From Ascoidea asiatica (taxonomy: Eukaryota; Ascomycota; Saccharomycetes; Ascoideales; Ascoideaceae): 64,000 nucleotides of DNA. The notes beneath the pieces were generated by a model. The model was given only the letters and a program-made list of their open reading frames with translations, made no database searches and was not told the DNA's origin. The stretch lies in contig BCKQ01000003.1 in the NCBI GenBank assembly GCA_001600695.1, forward strand, positions 992,001 to 1,056,000, in the 5' to 3' direction. The translations under genes were made by a program, and so were the position numbers. Positions 19,294 to 31,675 of the stretch are shown piece after piece. Numbering within the stretch: the first letter of the stretch is position 1; each line of letters starts with the position of its first letter.

Positions 19294-20868
19294 ATGTCAA
19301 CTTTACTTCCACCATCTTCTAAAAGACAAAAAAGACAAGCACAACAACCAAGAGAGATAGATATAGTTCCTGATCAACTTCCTAATGTTTTAATCAAATT
19401 TCAAGCATCAGATACTGGCGAATCAATAGGTGGAAATATAAGAGTTCCTGGTGGATCAACAACCAAACAATTAGAACAATTGTTGAATCAGCTTAATAAT
19501 AATTCAGATGATCCCCTTCCTTATACCTTTTCGGTATTGGTCGACAAAGAAAATTCACCAAATTCACTCATTGATATTTCTGATAATATATATTCTTCGG
19601 TGCTAAAACCTGGATATAAATCAACAGAAGATTTTTTAACAGTAGTATTTACTCCTCAAGCAATTTTCAAAGTAAAGCCGGTTACAAGAAGTAATACAGC
19701 AATAGCTGGTCATGGTTCTACTATATTAAGTTGTCAGTTTGCTCCTTATACTAGTTCTAGATTTGTGACGGGTTCTGGTGATTCAACAGCAAGAATTTGG
19801 GATGCTGATACTAACACGCCTCTTGCAACATTAGAAGGTCACTCTAATTGGGTTCTTTGTGTTTGCTATTCTCCAGATGGTTCGGTTATAGCCACTGGGT
19901 CGATGGATAATACAGTTAGATTATGGGATTCAGTAAAAGGTACTCCAATCGGTGGAAATCCAAATAAAAATATTCTCAAAGGTCATCAAAAATGGATTTC
20001 ATCTATGTCTTGGGAGCCATTACATTTGTTAAAGGATGAAAATCAAGCATCAAAATTATGCACAGGGTCAAAAGATACAACAATAAAAATTTGGGACACT
20101 GTTAATAGAATAGTAATCATGACTTTAAGCTCCCATACATCAGCTATTTCGTGTGTTAAATGGAGTGGAACTAATCGAATATATTCAGCTTCTCATGATA
20201 AAACAATTAAAGTTTGGGATGCAAGAAATGGTTCATGTATTGCTAATTTGAAAGCCCATGCTCACTGGGTTAACCATTTGTCATTATCCACTGATTATGC
20301 TCTAAGAGCTGGACCTTTTGATCACACTTCAAAAGCAAATTCATTTAAACAGAATACTCAAAATCGAAAGGATTTAATTGAAAAAGCTAAATTAAATTAT
20401 AAAAAAGTAGGTTACAAAAATGGTCAGCCTGATGAAAGAATAGTAACAGCTTCAGATGATTTTACAATGTATTTATGGAATCCTTTAAAGTCAACAAAAC
20501 CTGTTTGTAGAATGGTTGGTCACCAAAAATTAGTTAATCATGTTGCTTTTTCTCCAGATGGAAGACTTGTAGCTTCTGCCTCCTTTGATAACTCAATTAA
20601 AATTTGGGATGGTTTATCTGGAACATTTATAGCTTCATTAAGAGGCCATGTTGCACCGGTTTATCAGGTTGCTTGGAGTTCAGATTCACGTTTAATAGTA
20701 AGTTGTTCTAGAGATTCTACTTTAAAAGTTTGGGATGTAAAAACTAGAAAATTAAGTGTTGATTTACCTGGCCATGTAGATGAAGTTTACGCTGTTGATT
20801 GGAGTGTGGATGGAAAAAGAGTTGCGAGTGGAGGAAAGGATAAAAAAGTTAGAATTTGGACTCATTAA
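19294..20868 (+). CDS. RSA4: 60S ribosome assembly factor Rsa4 (Notchless/NLE1)
   Basis: Rsa4 is a WD40 protein of pre-60S particles. Its N-terminal ubiquitin-like NLE domain is pulled by the MIDAS domain of the AAA ATPase Rea1 to remodel the particle. 524 residues against about 515 in yeast. A basic start, LPPSSKRQKRQAQQP, is followed by the NLE domain at about 28-115 (NVLIKFQASDTGESIGGNI, then LPYTFSVLVDKE). Eight WD repeats follow from about 142 to the end, many closing with RIWD, RLWD, KIWD or KVWD. The protein ends KKVRIWTH. There is no intron. It sits in the conserved IMG2-RSA4-SSK22 block but reads opposite to both neighbours. Confidence 0.96.
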   Translation: MSTLLPPSSKRQKRQAQQPREIDIVPDQLPNVLIKFQASDTGESIGGNIRVPGGSTTKQLEQLLNQLNNNSDDPLPYTFSVLVDKENSPNSLIDISDNIYSSVLKPGYKSTEDFLTVVFTPQAIFKVKPVTRSNTAIAGHGSTILSCQFAPYTSSRFVTGSGDSTARIWDADTNTPLATLEGHSNWVLCVCYSPDGSVIATGSMDNTVRLWDSVKGTPIGGNPNKNILKGHQKWISSMSWEPLHLLKDENQASKLCTGSKDTTIKIWDTVNRIVIMTLSSHTSAISCVKWSGTNRIYSASHDKTIKVWDARNGSCIANLKAHAHWVNHLSLSTDYALRAGPFDHTSKANSFKQNTQNRKDLIEKAKLNYKKVGYKNGQPDERIVTASDDFTMYLWNPLKSTKPVCRMVGHQKLVNHVAFSPDGRLVASASFDNSIKIWDGLSGTFIASLRGHVAPVYQVAWSSDSRLIVSCSRDSTLKVWDVKTRKLSVDLPGHVDEVYAVDWSVDGKRVASGGKDKKVRIWTH

Positions 20869-21352
20869 TACAATTTTTATTTAATTCATATAGAATTTCA
20901 ACTTTAATAATAATTCTTCAAGCTTACAATTTATATTTATTTATGTGCTATAACGAAAAAAAAGGACAATTGAACTCTGTTAATTAGATACATATTTTAT
21001 TTGAACCTTAGAAAGAAGGCGAACTCAATTTTTTAAATTGTAAAAAAGAAAGTTAAGCTAAACAAAAAAAATCTTTTTCATAAAAAACATCAAGTGAAAT
21101 AATCTTAAAGTTTTTCATGTATCGCCTTTCAGAGTAAACATTATATCTGAACTCTCTGTTAAAATCAAATAACCCATGAAAGCTACATATTTCTATTTTT
21201 TAGCAAAATTAAAAAAGAAATCAAACTTCTTGCTGATTTTTAGCCAAATTTCGAGAAATTTGATTTGAATTGCATGCACATTAAGATTCCTTCTGATTAT
21301 TTACTAAGTTCCAGAATTCCCAACACAATCAATTATACATCATAAAAAGAAA
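20869..21352. other. 3' intergenic between converging RSA4 and SSK2
   Basis: About 0.5 kb of AT-rich spacer. I see no gene or repeat of note. Confidence 0.6.
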
Positions 21353-24300
21353 CTATCTTACTGGACTATTACTATTCTCAGTTTCTTCAGCTATAACGTT
21401 AATATCGTCATTGCTGTATGTATTATTATTATTATCATCGCGCGTATAGCTATCGCCGAGATCAGTTCGATTATTTGAGTCAGCAATTCTCAAAGAATGC
21501 AACTGATGATTCAATTCATTGCTACTTTCTTCATTAGTACTTTCTTCATTACTTTCTTCATTAGTACTTTCTTCATTATTATTTTCTTCATTATGACCTT
21601 CATGGTTATTACTTCCATTATTATCATTTAATCCATAATTTTCTTCACTATCCTCTTCAGATACTTCTACAAGTCCTTCAGAAGAAAAATTGGGATTTCC
21701 TTTATCTCTTGAACCATTATCATCATCATCATCATCATCGTCTGAAAATAGGTTTTGGATATCGACCAACCAAGGATCAACAAATAATTCCCGTGCAGTA
21801 GGTCTTTCATTAGGATTTTGTATAAAACATTTTTTAATGAAATCAATACCAAGTTTACTAAATTTATCTTCAGTTGGAACACTTGGTGGTAAGCCCTGCC
21901 CTATTCTATACAAGATAGCCCATTGATTATCCAATTCTGCCCATGGCCTAAGACCTGTCGACATTTCTGCAACTACACATCCCAAAGACCAAATATCAGC
22001 AGCAAAAATTGGTGGCACTTCACCGTTTCTTGGAACTTTTACGGCTTCAGGTGCCATATAAATAGGAGTTCCTTGTTGTTGACCAGATGATTTGGTACTT
22101 TTTCCGGTCAAAAGAAGAGATGCTGTTTTTGTCCCATAAGAGAAAGTTTTTTGATCCGAATTAAGCATTTTTGCTGCTCCAAAATCTCCAATTTTGATTA
22201 CAGCATCTCCAGTTAGTAAAATATTATCAGGCTTTATATCTCTATGAGCAATATTTTGATCATGCAAATGAATTAAACCTTTCAAAATAGAGCACGTATA
22301 AAATTGAATAATTTGTTCCCAAGGTTTTCCATCTCCTCTTGTAACTCCTACACCTTTGTCGATATATTTGCTCAAAGCACCATTTTCGCAAAATTCCATA
22401 AAAAGATAAGCTTTATCACCAGCGACTTGTAATCCGTAATATGTAACAATATTTTTATGATGACATTTTTCTAAAATTTCAACTTCACCTTCAATCATGG
22501 ACAATACATCAGGCACAAATTCGCTCTTTGGAAAACATATTTCTTTGATCGCAATTTGTTCGTTTGTTTCTTCATCAATTCCTGCATAAACAGATCCAAA
22601 ACTTCCGCGACCTATTAAAACTCTCTTTTTCCAGCGATGAGAAAATAATTTAAAGTTAGTTTGTAGAGAATCAACATATTTCATTACCGGTAATTCCTTG
22701 TCTAAAACTCTTCCAAGTTCATTGCGTTCCTTTTGTTTTTTCTCTAAAAGAAGGTCAATTTGTTTAACCTTCCTTTCTATGGTTATTGATTTATCGTGAA
22801 CCATATTTGCTGCTTTATTAGAACTGTTTTTCCTTCTTACCTGTTCAATATTTACTAATCTTCTGTTATAATCTGCCTTAATTCCAAGAACATCGAAATG
22901 CAAAATGAGTATGGAACAACATCCCCCCATCTTTTCCTTATAAAGATTGAATTTAGCATCAGATAAACGATGTATTCCATAATGTTGAAGAAACCAATGA
23001 GCAAATTCAATAGTCGAAATCGCCCAAGCAAAAGTTCTTTTTTGACTCCCATCGCAATCATCGACTATAAAACATAACCAATCTAAACTTACATTTAAAA
23101 GAAGTTCTAATATTAAAGTCCTTTTACCTGGCTTTATCTCTTTGAATCCGTTTAATACGTACTTTTTAGCAAAAACAAATAGAGACTGAATGAGTCTTTT
23201 ATCTGGGCAACTACCATATTTTTTTCTAAGTAAAGGAATGCTTTTTAAAAGTTGAATCATCATAACAGAAAAAATTTTTGTTGCAGAGTCAAATTCGGTT
23301 TGTATTTTATTGATACTGCAACATTTTTGATTTGTAGATTCAAGAAAACAAACCTTAACTGGCTGCTCTTTGAATATTAATTGCTTCAAATGATTCTCAT
23401 TTAGTTGAATATTCATCTTTTTATTCTTCATATATTTTAAAAACTCGAAGAAAAAGCAATATTTTGCGGATTTAAACAAGTCAACATGGCCATCTGTAAT
23501 CAATAAACATGTTCCGGGCTTTATCGGTATTAAATCAGGCAACGAAAGTTCTGTTTTACTAAAAAAAGCAACATTATCGAGATTAATAGTGAATTCTTCT
23601 CCTTTCCATTTGAAGCTTTTATGTAATGGAACTGCTAATATATAATTCTGGTCTTCATTAAAATCCATTTCACCTCCTATAGGGTCTTTTTTAATTGATT
23701 CTTCATTAGGAATTTGGAAGTTTGGAACATCTAGAAAAACGGGGTTCTTCCCAGAACAGCAAATATTAGAACCTATTAAAGTTCTTATTATTGAAATATA
23801 AGAGCTACGCGATATCTTGCGAGTAAAACAATATAGCGAAAAACTATTTTGATCGTTGAATCTCAGGTCGATATACTCAATATTGATTTCTTTTGAAGAT
23901 TCAAATTTGATTAATTTATGCTTTGAACTTTCTAAAAAAGAAATGAATTCTTCAATTTTATTATCCGATATATCAACAACTGTAGAATTGTCTAGCGCCA
24001 AATGCAAATTTTTGTCTACTTCATCTAGTGTTTGCTTACACTTCCTAAAGGCTTCAACTACAGATCCATACCTAGTAATTAATTCTTTCTGTAGCCTTTC
24101 CTCTGGACTGGACGTCACTTCTTTTTTCTTCTCTTTTTTTTTACTTTCTTCTAAAAGACGAAGTTTTTTTGGAATCATTGATTCACTCAAAAACCTGCCT
24201 TTTGAAGATTCTTTAAAGGCAAGAAAAGAAGAATCAAAAGGGTCTAAGTCAAATAATTGATTTTTCAAAAATAGCGATAATCTTAAAGAAATATCTGAAA

Positions 24301-26548
24301 ACAAACTAACATAAGGGTATATAACATCATTCGCGCTAACAAGATCAAAAGCATAACCGATATCTTTGAAAAACCTCCATTCTTGATTTAAATCATCACA
24401 TTCCTTAAAGGTGTTGAAAGTATCCAATTTTTTCGAACTATCTAATAACTTTTCTCGTAACATTCGATAATAGGTTTTGATTGTATTAGATATCGTTCTT
24501 TCATAATTATCATCAATAAATGATGATATTAGCCAATTTTTTTCAGGTAAAAAAAAGCTATTCATCATTCCTTTGATTTCTATAGCTAATCGTGTAAATG
24601 ATTTTATATCAGTTGTTAAAGAATCAAACCCTGCAACATTTCTAATTCCATGTTTTTTATTTCTTTCTGTAAATTTTTCAAAAGACCCAATTCTTAATGC
24701 TAATAATTCCTTTAAAATTTTGGCTGGCAATGTAATAAAATCAAGGAATTCATCTAAAGTATTTGGCAAGTTCATTTCGTTATAAACTCCTTTGTATTGA
24801 ATATAAGATTTTTTTGTTTCCACTGCCCAATGACCTAAAAACCTTGAGATTTTACCTTGAAATCTATGATAAGTACCTGAATTGAAAAAATCAGTTTCAT
24901 TACCTTCAACCAATAGTGACAATACCTCAATGCTTGGACCATGATTAGAGTTGAAAACCAATTTTTTTGCATCCTCCCCACCTAACCATCTTTTAAGTAC
25001 TTTTTGTTCTTCTTCAAATCGATAATAATTTGTACACCAAGACCTCATACCATTTAATTTACTTATAAAAAGATCTGAATTTACTATGGGTTTTTCAACA
25101 ATCATATCTTTATGATTTTGCCATAATTCTGTACAGTTATCATAATTCTCTAACATTCTTTTGATTTGAGTTAATGCTTCTTTACGATATTCATCCAAAC
25201 ATGGTTGACGTCTGTTATTTTCAAAAACTATATCTTCAATTTTCTCTAAATCATCTGTCTCTTGAAAGTAATCGTTTATATGAGGATTATCACATTTGAT
25301 AAATAATTTTGATTTATTCACTTTTCCGGGTATATCTTTTCGTTTTGAGTTGGAACTAGGATTTTGATTTTTGCTTGCATTGATAGAACGCTTATTAGAA
25401 TTCCTTGATACTTTAACTCTTGAAGTATATTGTTTTGTTTGTTTGTTTTTTGATTGTATCGTTAATTCATCTTCATTTGTGACATTATCTGATGTTGCTT
25501 TTGTTGTTGTTGTTAAATTATCTGTTGAATCAATCAAGTTCGATTTCGAATTATTCATTTTGGTATTTCTGATTTTTTTTTTCGGAGAGGGTTGATTTGC
25601 AATTGAGGCATCTGAGATATTTAAGTTTGTATCAATCATGGTACTTAATTTTTTATTTTTATCACTTTTTTTAATTTGATTATCTTTGTTTATTTCTAAA
25701 TCAGAATTACCAGTTTTATCGGAGGTATTATAATTATTTGAATTCGGTTGAAAAGTATTATTTATTTTACTAAAATTATCAAATTTATTATTATTCATTT
25801 GAAAGATATTATCATTATCATTATCATTGAAATTATCATTGAAATTATCATTATAAATAGTATCATCTTTTTTAGTATAATTATCATAATCATTATCATA
25901 ATTAACATTTCGTGAAATACCTCTTTTAAAAGCTTGTGTTGATTCTTGATTATCTAATTTAACTTTTGTTAAAGTAGTTTTAAAATCAGGATTATTTTTA
26001 GGTATAAATTTATATTTTAAAATTTTTTCAAAAATTGGATCAGATTGATCTTTTTGAATTTGAGATAATTCAAGATATTTTGCAGCTGATAATTCAAGTC
26101 TTTGAGCTTTTAATTCAGCCCAAAATTGAGAATTTAATGAAGCTCTAAGCATCAATTTTTCATCATCTAAAACTTTAACAATTTTATTTTTTTCTAAAGA
26201 AATTACATGACCAGTTACTATAGAATGAACCATTGCTTCCCATTCGAATCTTTCTTTAATTGAAGGATTTTCGGAAGGATCTTGTTGAAAAACAACAGGT
26301 TCAACATCATATAAAATATTATAATTATAAGGATGTTCTTTATTTATTGTTGAAGCACTTACTGAATTATTAATTTGATTAATATTTAATTCATTTTGGT
26401 CATTTTGATCATAATCATGAGAATTATTTTCATCATTATTAGTAAAAATTTGATTATATTTTTTATAAGTAGTATAATTTTGATCCATTGGATCTAAAAA
26501 TTCATAACTAGGTTTATTTTCACTCTTCCTTCTACTTATTTCCGACAT
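21353..26548 (-). CDS. SSK2: MAP kinase kinase kinase of the osmostress (HOG) pathway, Ssk2/Ssk22 type
   Basis: Ssk2/Ssk22 receive the signal from the Ssk1 response regulator and phosphorylate the MAPKK Pbs2 to activate Hog1. 1731 residues. The N-terminal 450 are low-complexity Asp/Asn/Lys-rich. A large conserved helical region (about 450-1290) includes the autoinhibitory part. The kinase domain is about 1305-1600: IGRGSFGSVYAGID, IAIKEICFP, LFMEFCENGALSKYID, AHRDIKPDNILL, KIGDFGAAKML and GTPIYMAPEAV. The acidic tail (about 1600-1731) contains a DDDDDDDD run and repeated NEES units. The tail is longer than I recall for the yeast proteins. Adjacency to IMG2 and RSA4 matches SSK22 in S. cerevisiae, which fits a single copy predating the SSK2/SSK22 duplication. 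Confidence 0.94.
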   Translation of the reverse strand: MSEISRRKSENKPSYEFLDPMDQNYTTYKKYNQIFTNNDENNSHDYDQNDQNELNINQINNSVSASTINKEHPYNYNILYDVEPVVFQQDPSENPSIKERFEWEAMVHSIVTGHVISLEKNKIVKVLDDEKLMLRASLNSQFWAELKAQRLELSAAKYLELSQIQKDQSDPIFEKILKYKFIPKNNPDFKTTLTKVKLDNQESTQAFKRGISRNVNYDNDYDNYTKKDDTIYNDNFNDNFNDNDNDNIFQMNNNKFDNFSKINNTFQPNSNNYNTSDKTGNSDLEINKDNQIKKSDKNKKLSTMIDTNLNISDASIANQPSPKKKIRNTKMNNSKSNLIDSTDNLTTTTKATSDNVTNEDELTIQSKNKQTKQYTSRVKVSRNSNKRSINASKNQNPSSNSKRKDIPGKVNKSKLFIKCDNPHINDYFQETDDLEKIEDIVFENNRRQPCLDEYRKEALTQIKRMLENYDNCTELWQNHKDMIVEKPIVNSDLFISKLNGMRSWCTNYYRFEEEQKVLKRWLGGEDAKKLVFNSNHGPSIEVLSLLVEGNETDFFNSGTYHRFQGKISRFLGHWAVETKKSYIQYKGVYNEMNLPNTLDEFLDFITLPAKILKELLALRIGSFEKFTERNKKHGIRNVAGFDSLTTDIKSFTRLAIEIKGMMNSFFLPEKNWLISSFIDDNYERTISNTIKTYYRMLREKLLDSSKKLDTFNTFKECDDLNQEWRFFKDIGYAFDLVSANDVIYPYVSLFSDISLRLSLFLKNQLFDLDPFDSSFLAFKESSKGRFLSESMIPKKLRLLEESKKKEKKKEVTSSPEERLQKELITRYGSVVEAFRKCKQTLDEVDKNLHLALDNSTVVDISDNKIEEFISFLESSKHKLIKFESSKEINIEYIDLRFNDQNSFSLYCFTRKISRSSYISIIRTLIGSNICCSGKNPVFLDVPNFQIPNEESIKKDPIGGEMDFNEDQNYILAVPLHKSFKWKGEEFTINLDNVAFFSKTELSLPDLIPIKPGTCLLITDGHVDLFKSAKYCFFFEFLKYMKNKKMNIQLNENHLKQLIFKEQPVKVCFLESTNQKCCSINKIQTEFDSATKIFSVMMIQLLKSIPLLRKKYGSCPDKRLIQSLFVFAKKYVLNGFKEIKPGKRTLILELLLNVSLDWLCFIVDDCDGSQKRTFAWAISTIEFAHWFLQHYGIHRLSDAKFNLYKEKMGGCCSILILHFDVLGIKADYNRRLVNIEQVRRKNSSNKAANMVHDKSITIERKVKQIDLLLEKKQKERNELGRVLDKELPVMKYVDSLQTNFKLFSHRWKKRVLIGRGSFGSVYAGIDEETNEQIAIKEICFPKSEFVPDVLSMIEGEVEILEKCHHKNIVTYYGLQVAGDKAYLFMEFCENGALSKYIDKGVGVTRGDGKPWEQIIQFYTCSILKGLIHLHDQNIAHRDIKPDNILLTGDAVIKIGDFGAAKMLNSDQKTFSYGTKTASLLLTGKSTKSSGQQQGTPIYMAPEAVKVPRNGEVPPIFAADIWSLGCVVAEMSTGLRPWAELDNQWAILYRIGQGLPPSVPTEDKFSKLGIDFIKKCFIQNPNERPTARELFVDPWLVDIQNLFSDDDDDDDDNGSRDKGNPNFSSEGLVEVSEEDSEENYGLNDNNGSNNHEGHNEENNNEESTNEESNEESTNEESSNELNHQLHSLRIADSNNRTDLGDSYTRDDNNNNTYSNDDINVIAEETENSNSPVR

Positions 26549-28493
26549 ATTAATGAGTTAATATTGATAAATTGATATTAATATAAAATTATAATAATAA
26601 TAATCAAAAAAAATGAAATTAATTTGATTTTTGAGTAATAAAGAGTATGCGATAAGGAGAAGATTTATTAATGATGATTATTCAGTTTATATATCTATTG
26701 AATACTTTTTTGTTTGTTAAATACAATATATTGTAAATGTTAATTAAATTAAATAAATAATATTGAGAATTAGAAATTAATTTGAAACGAGGATATTGAG
26801 ACTAATAATTGGATCAAAAAAAATAATAAAAGATGAAACTAGATTGAAATTATATGAATATGAAGTATGATATTTAAAAGTAATTATTCATAAATTGATT
26901 GAAATATGAATTGTGTTATCTTTTTATAATTATTATTTTTTGATATTTGTTTTGATTATTTGATTTATTTTATCAAGTAGTTTACTTTTTACCGCTTTTT
27001 TGAATGATAGTTTAATGATTGTATAATAGAAACAGAAATAGAAATAGAAATAGAATTGAAAGAAGTTGATTTCAGTTTTGATTAGATAAATTAAAAGTTG
27101 AATATAATAAATTAAATTAATGGATTATTATTCTTTTTTTTCAAAAAAAAATGAGAGAATTGTAAAGAGTAGTGAAATATGATTAAATTTTGAAAGAGTT
27201 AAAATTTTTAAATTGAATTTTTTTTTTGTATGTAAAAGTAAATTTAGTTTCCGTAGATTTACTTACCTTTTTGAAAAATTGTCTTAAATTTGTGTTTCAA
27301 ATTAAATAAGGAATTGAAATTAGATGAATTATTTTAGATTGAGTAAATTACAAAAAAAAGAGAACGGAAAGTAATTAAGTTACAACAATGTATTAATAAA
27401 ATATATTGTATATTATTCTAGTTAAGAGTGATATTGAATGTGATTGAAATTAAAATTATGAAAGAGAGATGTTTTGTTTTAATAAACTAATGTTTTTTTA
27501 AAATCTTTGAATGAATTGTAAAACTTTTATAGGAATTATGGAATTAAAAAAAAAATTTATTAATTTGAAAAGTGTAAAAGTGTAAAAGTTAATTATATTT
27601 TTTAAGAAAATTATGAAATTTTTGAGAAAACTTTGTTTTCAGAATTTGATAAAATAAAATAAAATTCTTCAAATTTTTATATGGTTATTGAAGTGTAATT
27701 TTAATGAAAATTTATTCTGATGTTAAGAGTAACTTCTTTTTCGAAAACTTTTAAGTTAATGTGAATAAATGAATTTATTGAAGAATAAAAAGAGAATAAT
27801 ATTTAAATATTTCTTTTAGATAAAGTAATTTTTTTCAAGGTAGCCAAACAAAGACCTTTAACTGACAGCCCTATATTAATGCTTGGGAAGTTTTTAAAGT
27901 AGTAGTGTATTGAAGTATTGAAGTATCAGTAACGTTGAAGGTGATGGTGATGGAAACAGCGATAGTATTTAGGTTAGCACTCAACTGAGAAATAATCCAA
28001 TCCCAGCTCTGGCTCTGGAACAAAACCAGATTCAAATTCTTCATTTATTGCCGATGCTAAAAAAAAACGGGCATTCTGGGACAAGCGCCACTTCTGGGAC
28101 ACGCTCAGAATTTGGGAAATTCCGACTCAATAAAAAAGCACGTGATAAAGTATTAATATGCATTTAAAGGTATGAAGCAATCTCAGGTTGTAATTTGTAC
28201 AGCTAAGTAAAAAAGACATCTAACTGCATTTTATGGTCGGAATAGTCGATAATGTCCGGAATTGACACTTGGAACAAATTCCACTGACACAAACCAATCT
28301 GAAATCTATGTGAAGTCTGTAAAAGAATTAAAAAATTATTGAAGAATTGAAACAGCTGAGATTATTTTTTTTTTTTTTGTTTTTATTAACAGCCATTGAT
28401 GTTTTTGTACTTTGTTTCAAGAAACTTCGAGAAAATTCTCTTAAAGTATTGGAATATTTGATTATTCACTTATTCTAAAATACGAGTATTCAT
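26549..28493. other. 1.9 kb upstream region of SSK2
   Basis: No gene supported in either strand. 26550-27830 is very AT-rich; a GC-richer island lies at about 27840-28300 and includes GCACGTGAT near 28138 and repeated TTCTGGGAC/CTTCTGGGACA words at about 28073-28100. The length is unusual for a promoter between tandem genes. Confidence 0.55.
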
Positions 28494-29178
28494 TCATGAA
28501 AAAAAATCTTTCCAAGTGATATTGGTTCTAACAGCATTGGTGAATCCTTCATGATATTTAACCCAAATTCTATTTTCTCTATTGAATTTCTTTTTCTCCT
28601 TTTGTTTTTGAGTGGAATCAAATCCATCATCATCTTCCTCATCTTCTTCTTCTAGATTATTATTTACTTTTCCATCTTTATTTTCTAAACTTGTTTCATT
28701 TATCTCTTTGGCTTTATTTTTTTGATCTAATTTATATGAATTTTTAAAAAAATCCATTGCACTTATTACTTTTCTTCTTTTTTTATTTTTTTCTTCATCT
28801 TCTTCATCTTCATCATCATCATCTTCTTCTTCTTCTATTCCATTTTCCGTTAATCTTCTTTTCTTATTATTACCATTTTTATACTGATTTTTAAATTTTT
28901 TTTTAATTAATCTAATTTCTTCATTTTTTTTACGAATTTCGTTATAAATTATTCTTAAAATTTCTTGATTCATTATTTTAAATTGTTGAATTGGTATACT
29001 ATCCATTCTTGAATTATTTTTATTCAAATTATCATTTTCTTTACTATTAAAATTTTCAAATTTTGTAATTGGTTTAAAATCAGGTTCAAATTTTAATTCT
29101 CCTTCATTATTAAATTCAATTTTTATATTAAATTTTATTAATAATTCCATAATTTTCTCTAATTTAAAATTTCCTCCA

Positions 29179-29210
<32 letters not shown>

Positions 29211-31472
29211 TTCATCATTTTCTAAAATTGTTTTTTTATCTTTGATTTCTAACATGAAATTAATTAAATTTGGTAAAATATCTAAAATTATATCTCTTTT
29301 TTTAATTTCATTCAAATAAATATTCCCACAACTTGAAAATATCTCAATTAGATTATTATTTCTTTTAATAATATTTCTATTTTCCCATTCATCTTCATAA
29401 TTAACTTTATTACTACTAAATCTTTTATTATTATTTTCATTAATAATATTTTCAATATTTGAATCATAATTGAAATCATTAAAAATTTCAAAAAATATAA
29501 ATGGTATTTCAAATAAATAATCACCATTTATTTCTTTTATCATATCATTAAAATATAACCAATCAAATAATTTATTTATTTCTCCTTTTAATAATTTATC
29601 TTTAAATTGCATATTATTATTTAAATTATATTTAATATAACTACTAAATAATTTCAAAATTAAATTATTTATATTTAAATTTTTATTATTATTTAAATTT
29701 ATAATACTTTTAATTTTTTCAAAATTTTTAAATTTACTTAATTTTGAATTTCTTTTGAGTATTAATTTAACTATTCTATAAATTGGTACATTTGAATCTT
29801 TACCATTTGAAAGATTTTTTTCACCATTTTTCATAATTTCATTATTTTTTTTATCTAGTTTATGAAATTGTAATGAATTTAAACAATTTCTTAAATCATG
29901 ATTACTTGATTCTATAATTTCATCTAAAATATTATTAATATTATTTGAATTAGAATGATATTCATTAGAATTTGAATTTGAAATATCATAATTATCTTCA
30001 ATTGATAATTTTTCTAATTTACATATATCTTTTAATCTAACTTTTAATAATCTATTTGGAATTTTATTAAAATTTATAATTTCAGATACACTTCTTAATT
30101 TTTCTAAAACTGGTGAATATAAATCATTACAAATTGCAATTATTGGTCTTGTTAATAAATTTTTTTTCTTAAATTTTTTTTTCCAATTTTTATTTTTATT
30201 TTTATTATTAAAATTAAAAGATTTAACTAATTTATCATCATTTTTAATTAAATTTGTTAAAATATTTATAAAACCAAATTCAGTTGCACCATCAATTTCA
30301 TCTAAAATTAAACAAACTGGTTTATCTTGTTTTTTAGAATTAGATGAAATTATATTTGTATTTAAAGAATTTAAAATTTTATCCTTTATTTTATTACCTG
30401 ACCTTTCATCACTTGCATTAATTTCAATAGATTGATAACCTAATTGATTTGAAAGTAATTGAGACATTGAAGTTTTACCAATTCCAGGTGGTCCATTAAT
30501 GAGTAAAATTTTTTTTAAAGGTCTACTTAAAGGATCTTTAATTTCATTATCATTATCAGAATTATTATTATGATTATTAATACTGTCAATTTGATCTTTA
30601 AAAATTCGATTATTATTATTAAAAGTTGTTTTATTATGAAAAACACAATCATTCCACTGACTTAACCATTTTAAAACAGCTCTTATTGATCTTTCATTTC
30701 CTATTAAATCAACAAATTTTTGTGGTTTATATTTATCAACTAATAAATCATTGTCATTGTTTTCAATTTTAATCTCATGATTTATATTATTGAATTCTTC
30801 TACTTGATTATTATTTTCAAATTGAATTTGTTTACCTCTTTCTGATAGTTTTTTTAATTCTATTTTTCGAAATAAATAATCAATATCAATTCCATAAAGC
30901 CCCTTTTTTTCATGAACAGGTTTAAAAGCATTATTTGAATTTGAAATTAAGGTGAATTCTTTTGTATTATTACTCAATATTGAACTTTGATGAATTTTTA
31001 AATTTAGTTTTGGATCTAAAAAAATTTCAGTCTCATCAAATAATTTAACTTTTTTAGATTTACCCAAAGGATTAATTGAATTAGTCATGAAATCCATGGG
31101 ACTTTCAAAAGCATTTGATCCAGTGGTGGAGTTGATTTTTGTACTAGTTTCTTCATTGGAGTTTGAATTGGAGCTATTATCATTACCTTTTTCTTGGATT
31201 CGTATATCATTTAATTCCAAATCAACTGTTGTTATATTTTTTGTAGGCTCAATGCTCGAGTTTGAATTCTGCTGATCATTTGGAATATCTACTATTATTT
31301 GTTTGGAACTTTCTACTGGTTGTTTATTTATTTCTTCACTCGGTTTTTTCTCTGAATTCTTATCAGGTTCATTCAGTGGATTTTCATTTATTGTCAGATT
31401 ATCTGGAACTAAGTTCTTTTTATTGAATAGGAAACTTTGACTCAAGCTAGGTAGTTTAAAAGGAAATTCCAT
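28494..31472 (-). CDS. CTF18: Alternative clamp loader subunit Ctf18
   Basis: Ctf18 replaces Rfc1 in the RFC complex with Ctf8 and Dcc1. It loads PCNA and supports sister chromatid cohesion and the replication checkpoint. 992 residues, longer than the yeast protein because of Asn- and acid-rich inserts. The AAA+ module begins at about 255 (LLVDKYKPQKFVDLIGNE). Walker A is GPPGIGKTS at about 327, Walker B LILDEIDGATEFG at about 390, with sensor-like IAICNDLYSPVLEKLR after. The C-terminal block (about 965-992), IWVKYHEGFTNAVR plus TWKDFF, is the conserved Ctf8-Dcc1 binding end. Long acidic runs (EEEEDDDDEDEEDEE) precede it. Two ACGCGT boxes lie upstream, as for S-phase genes. Confidence 0.93.
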
Positions 31473-31629
31473 AATGACTTAGCTAGATGAATCTTTTTTT
31501 AAACTAAGCTCTCTTTATAGTAATAAGAGAAGAGAAATTGAAATCATTTTGCTTGATTTCAGTCACTCAGAAACTTTCCCTCTCTTCTTTTGACAATACT
31601 TTTCAAAACAAATCGATGCTCAAATACAG

Positions 31630-31635
31630 ACGCGT
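31630..31635. promoter_or_regulatory. MCB box ACGCGT upstream of CTF18
   Basis: Perfect MluI cell-cycle box about 158 bases upstream of the CTF18 start; paired with the box at 31676. Confidence 0.65.
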
Positions 31636-31675
31636 AATAAAAACAAAAGTTTATTATTGTTTTTACATTCTTTTT

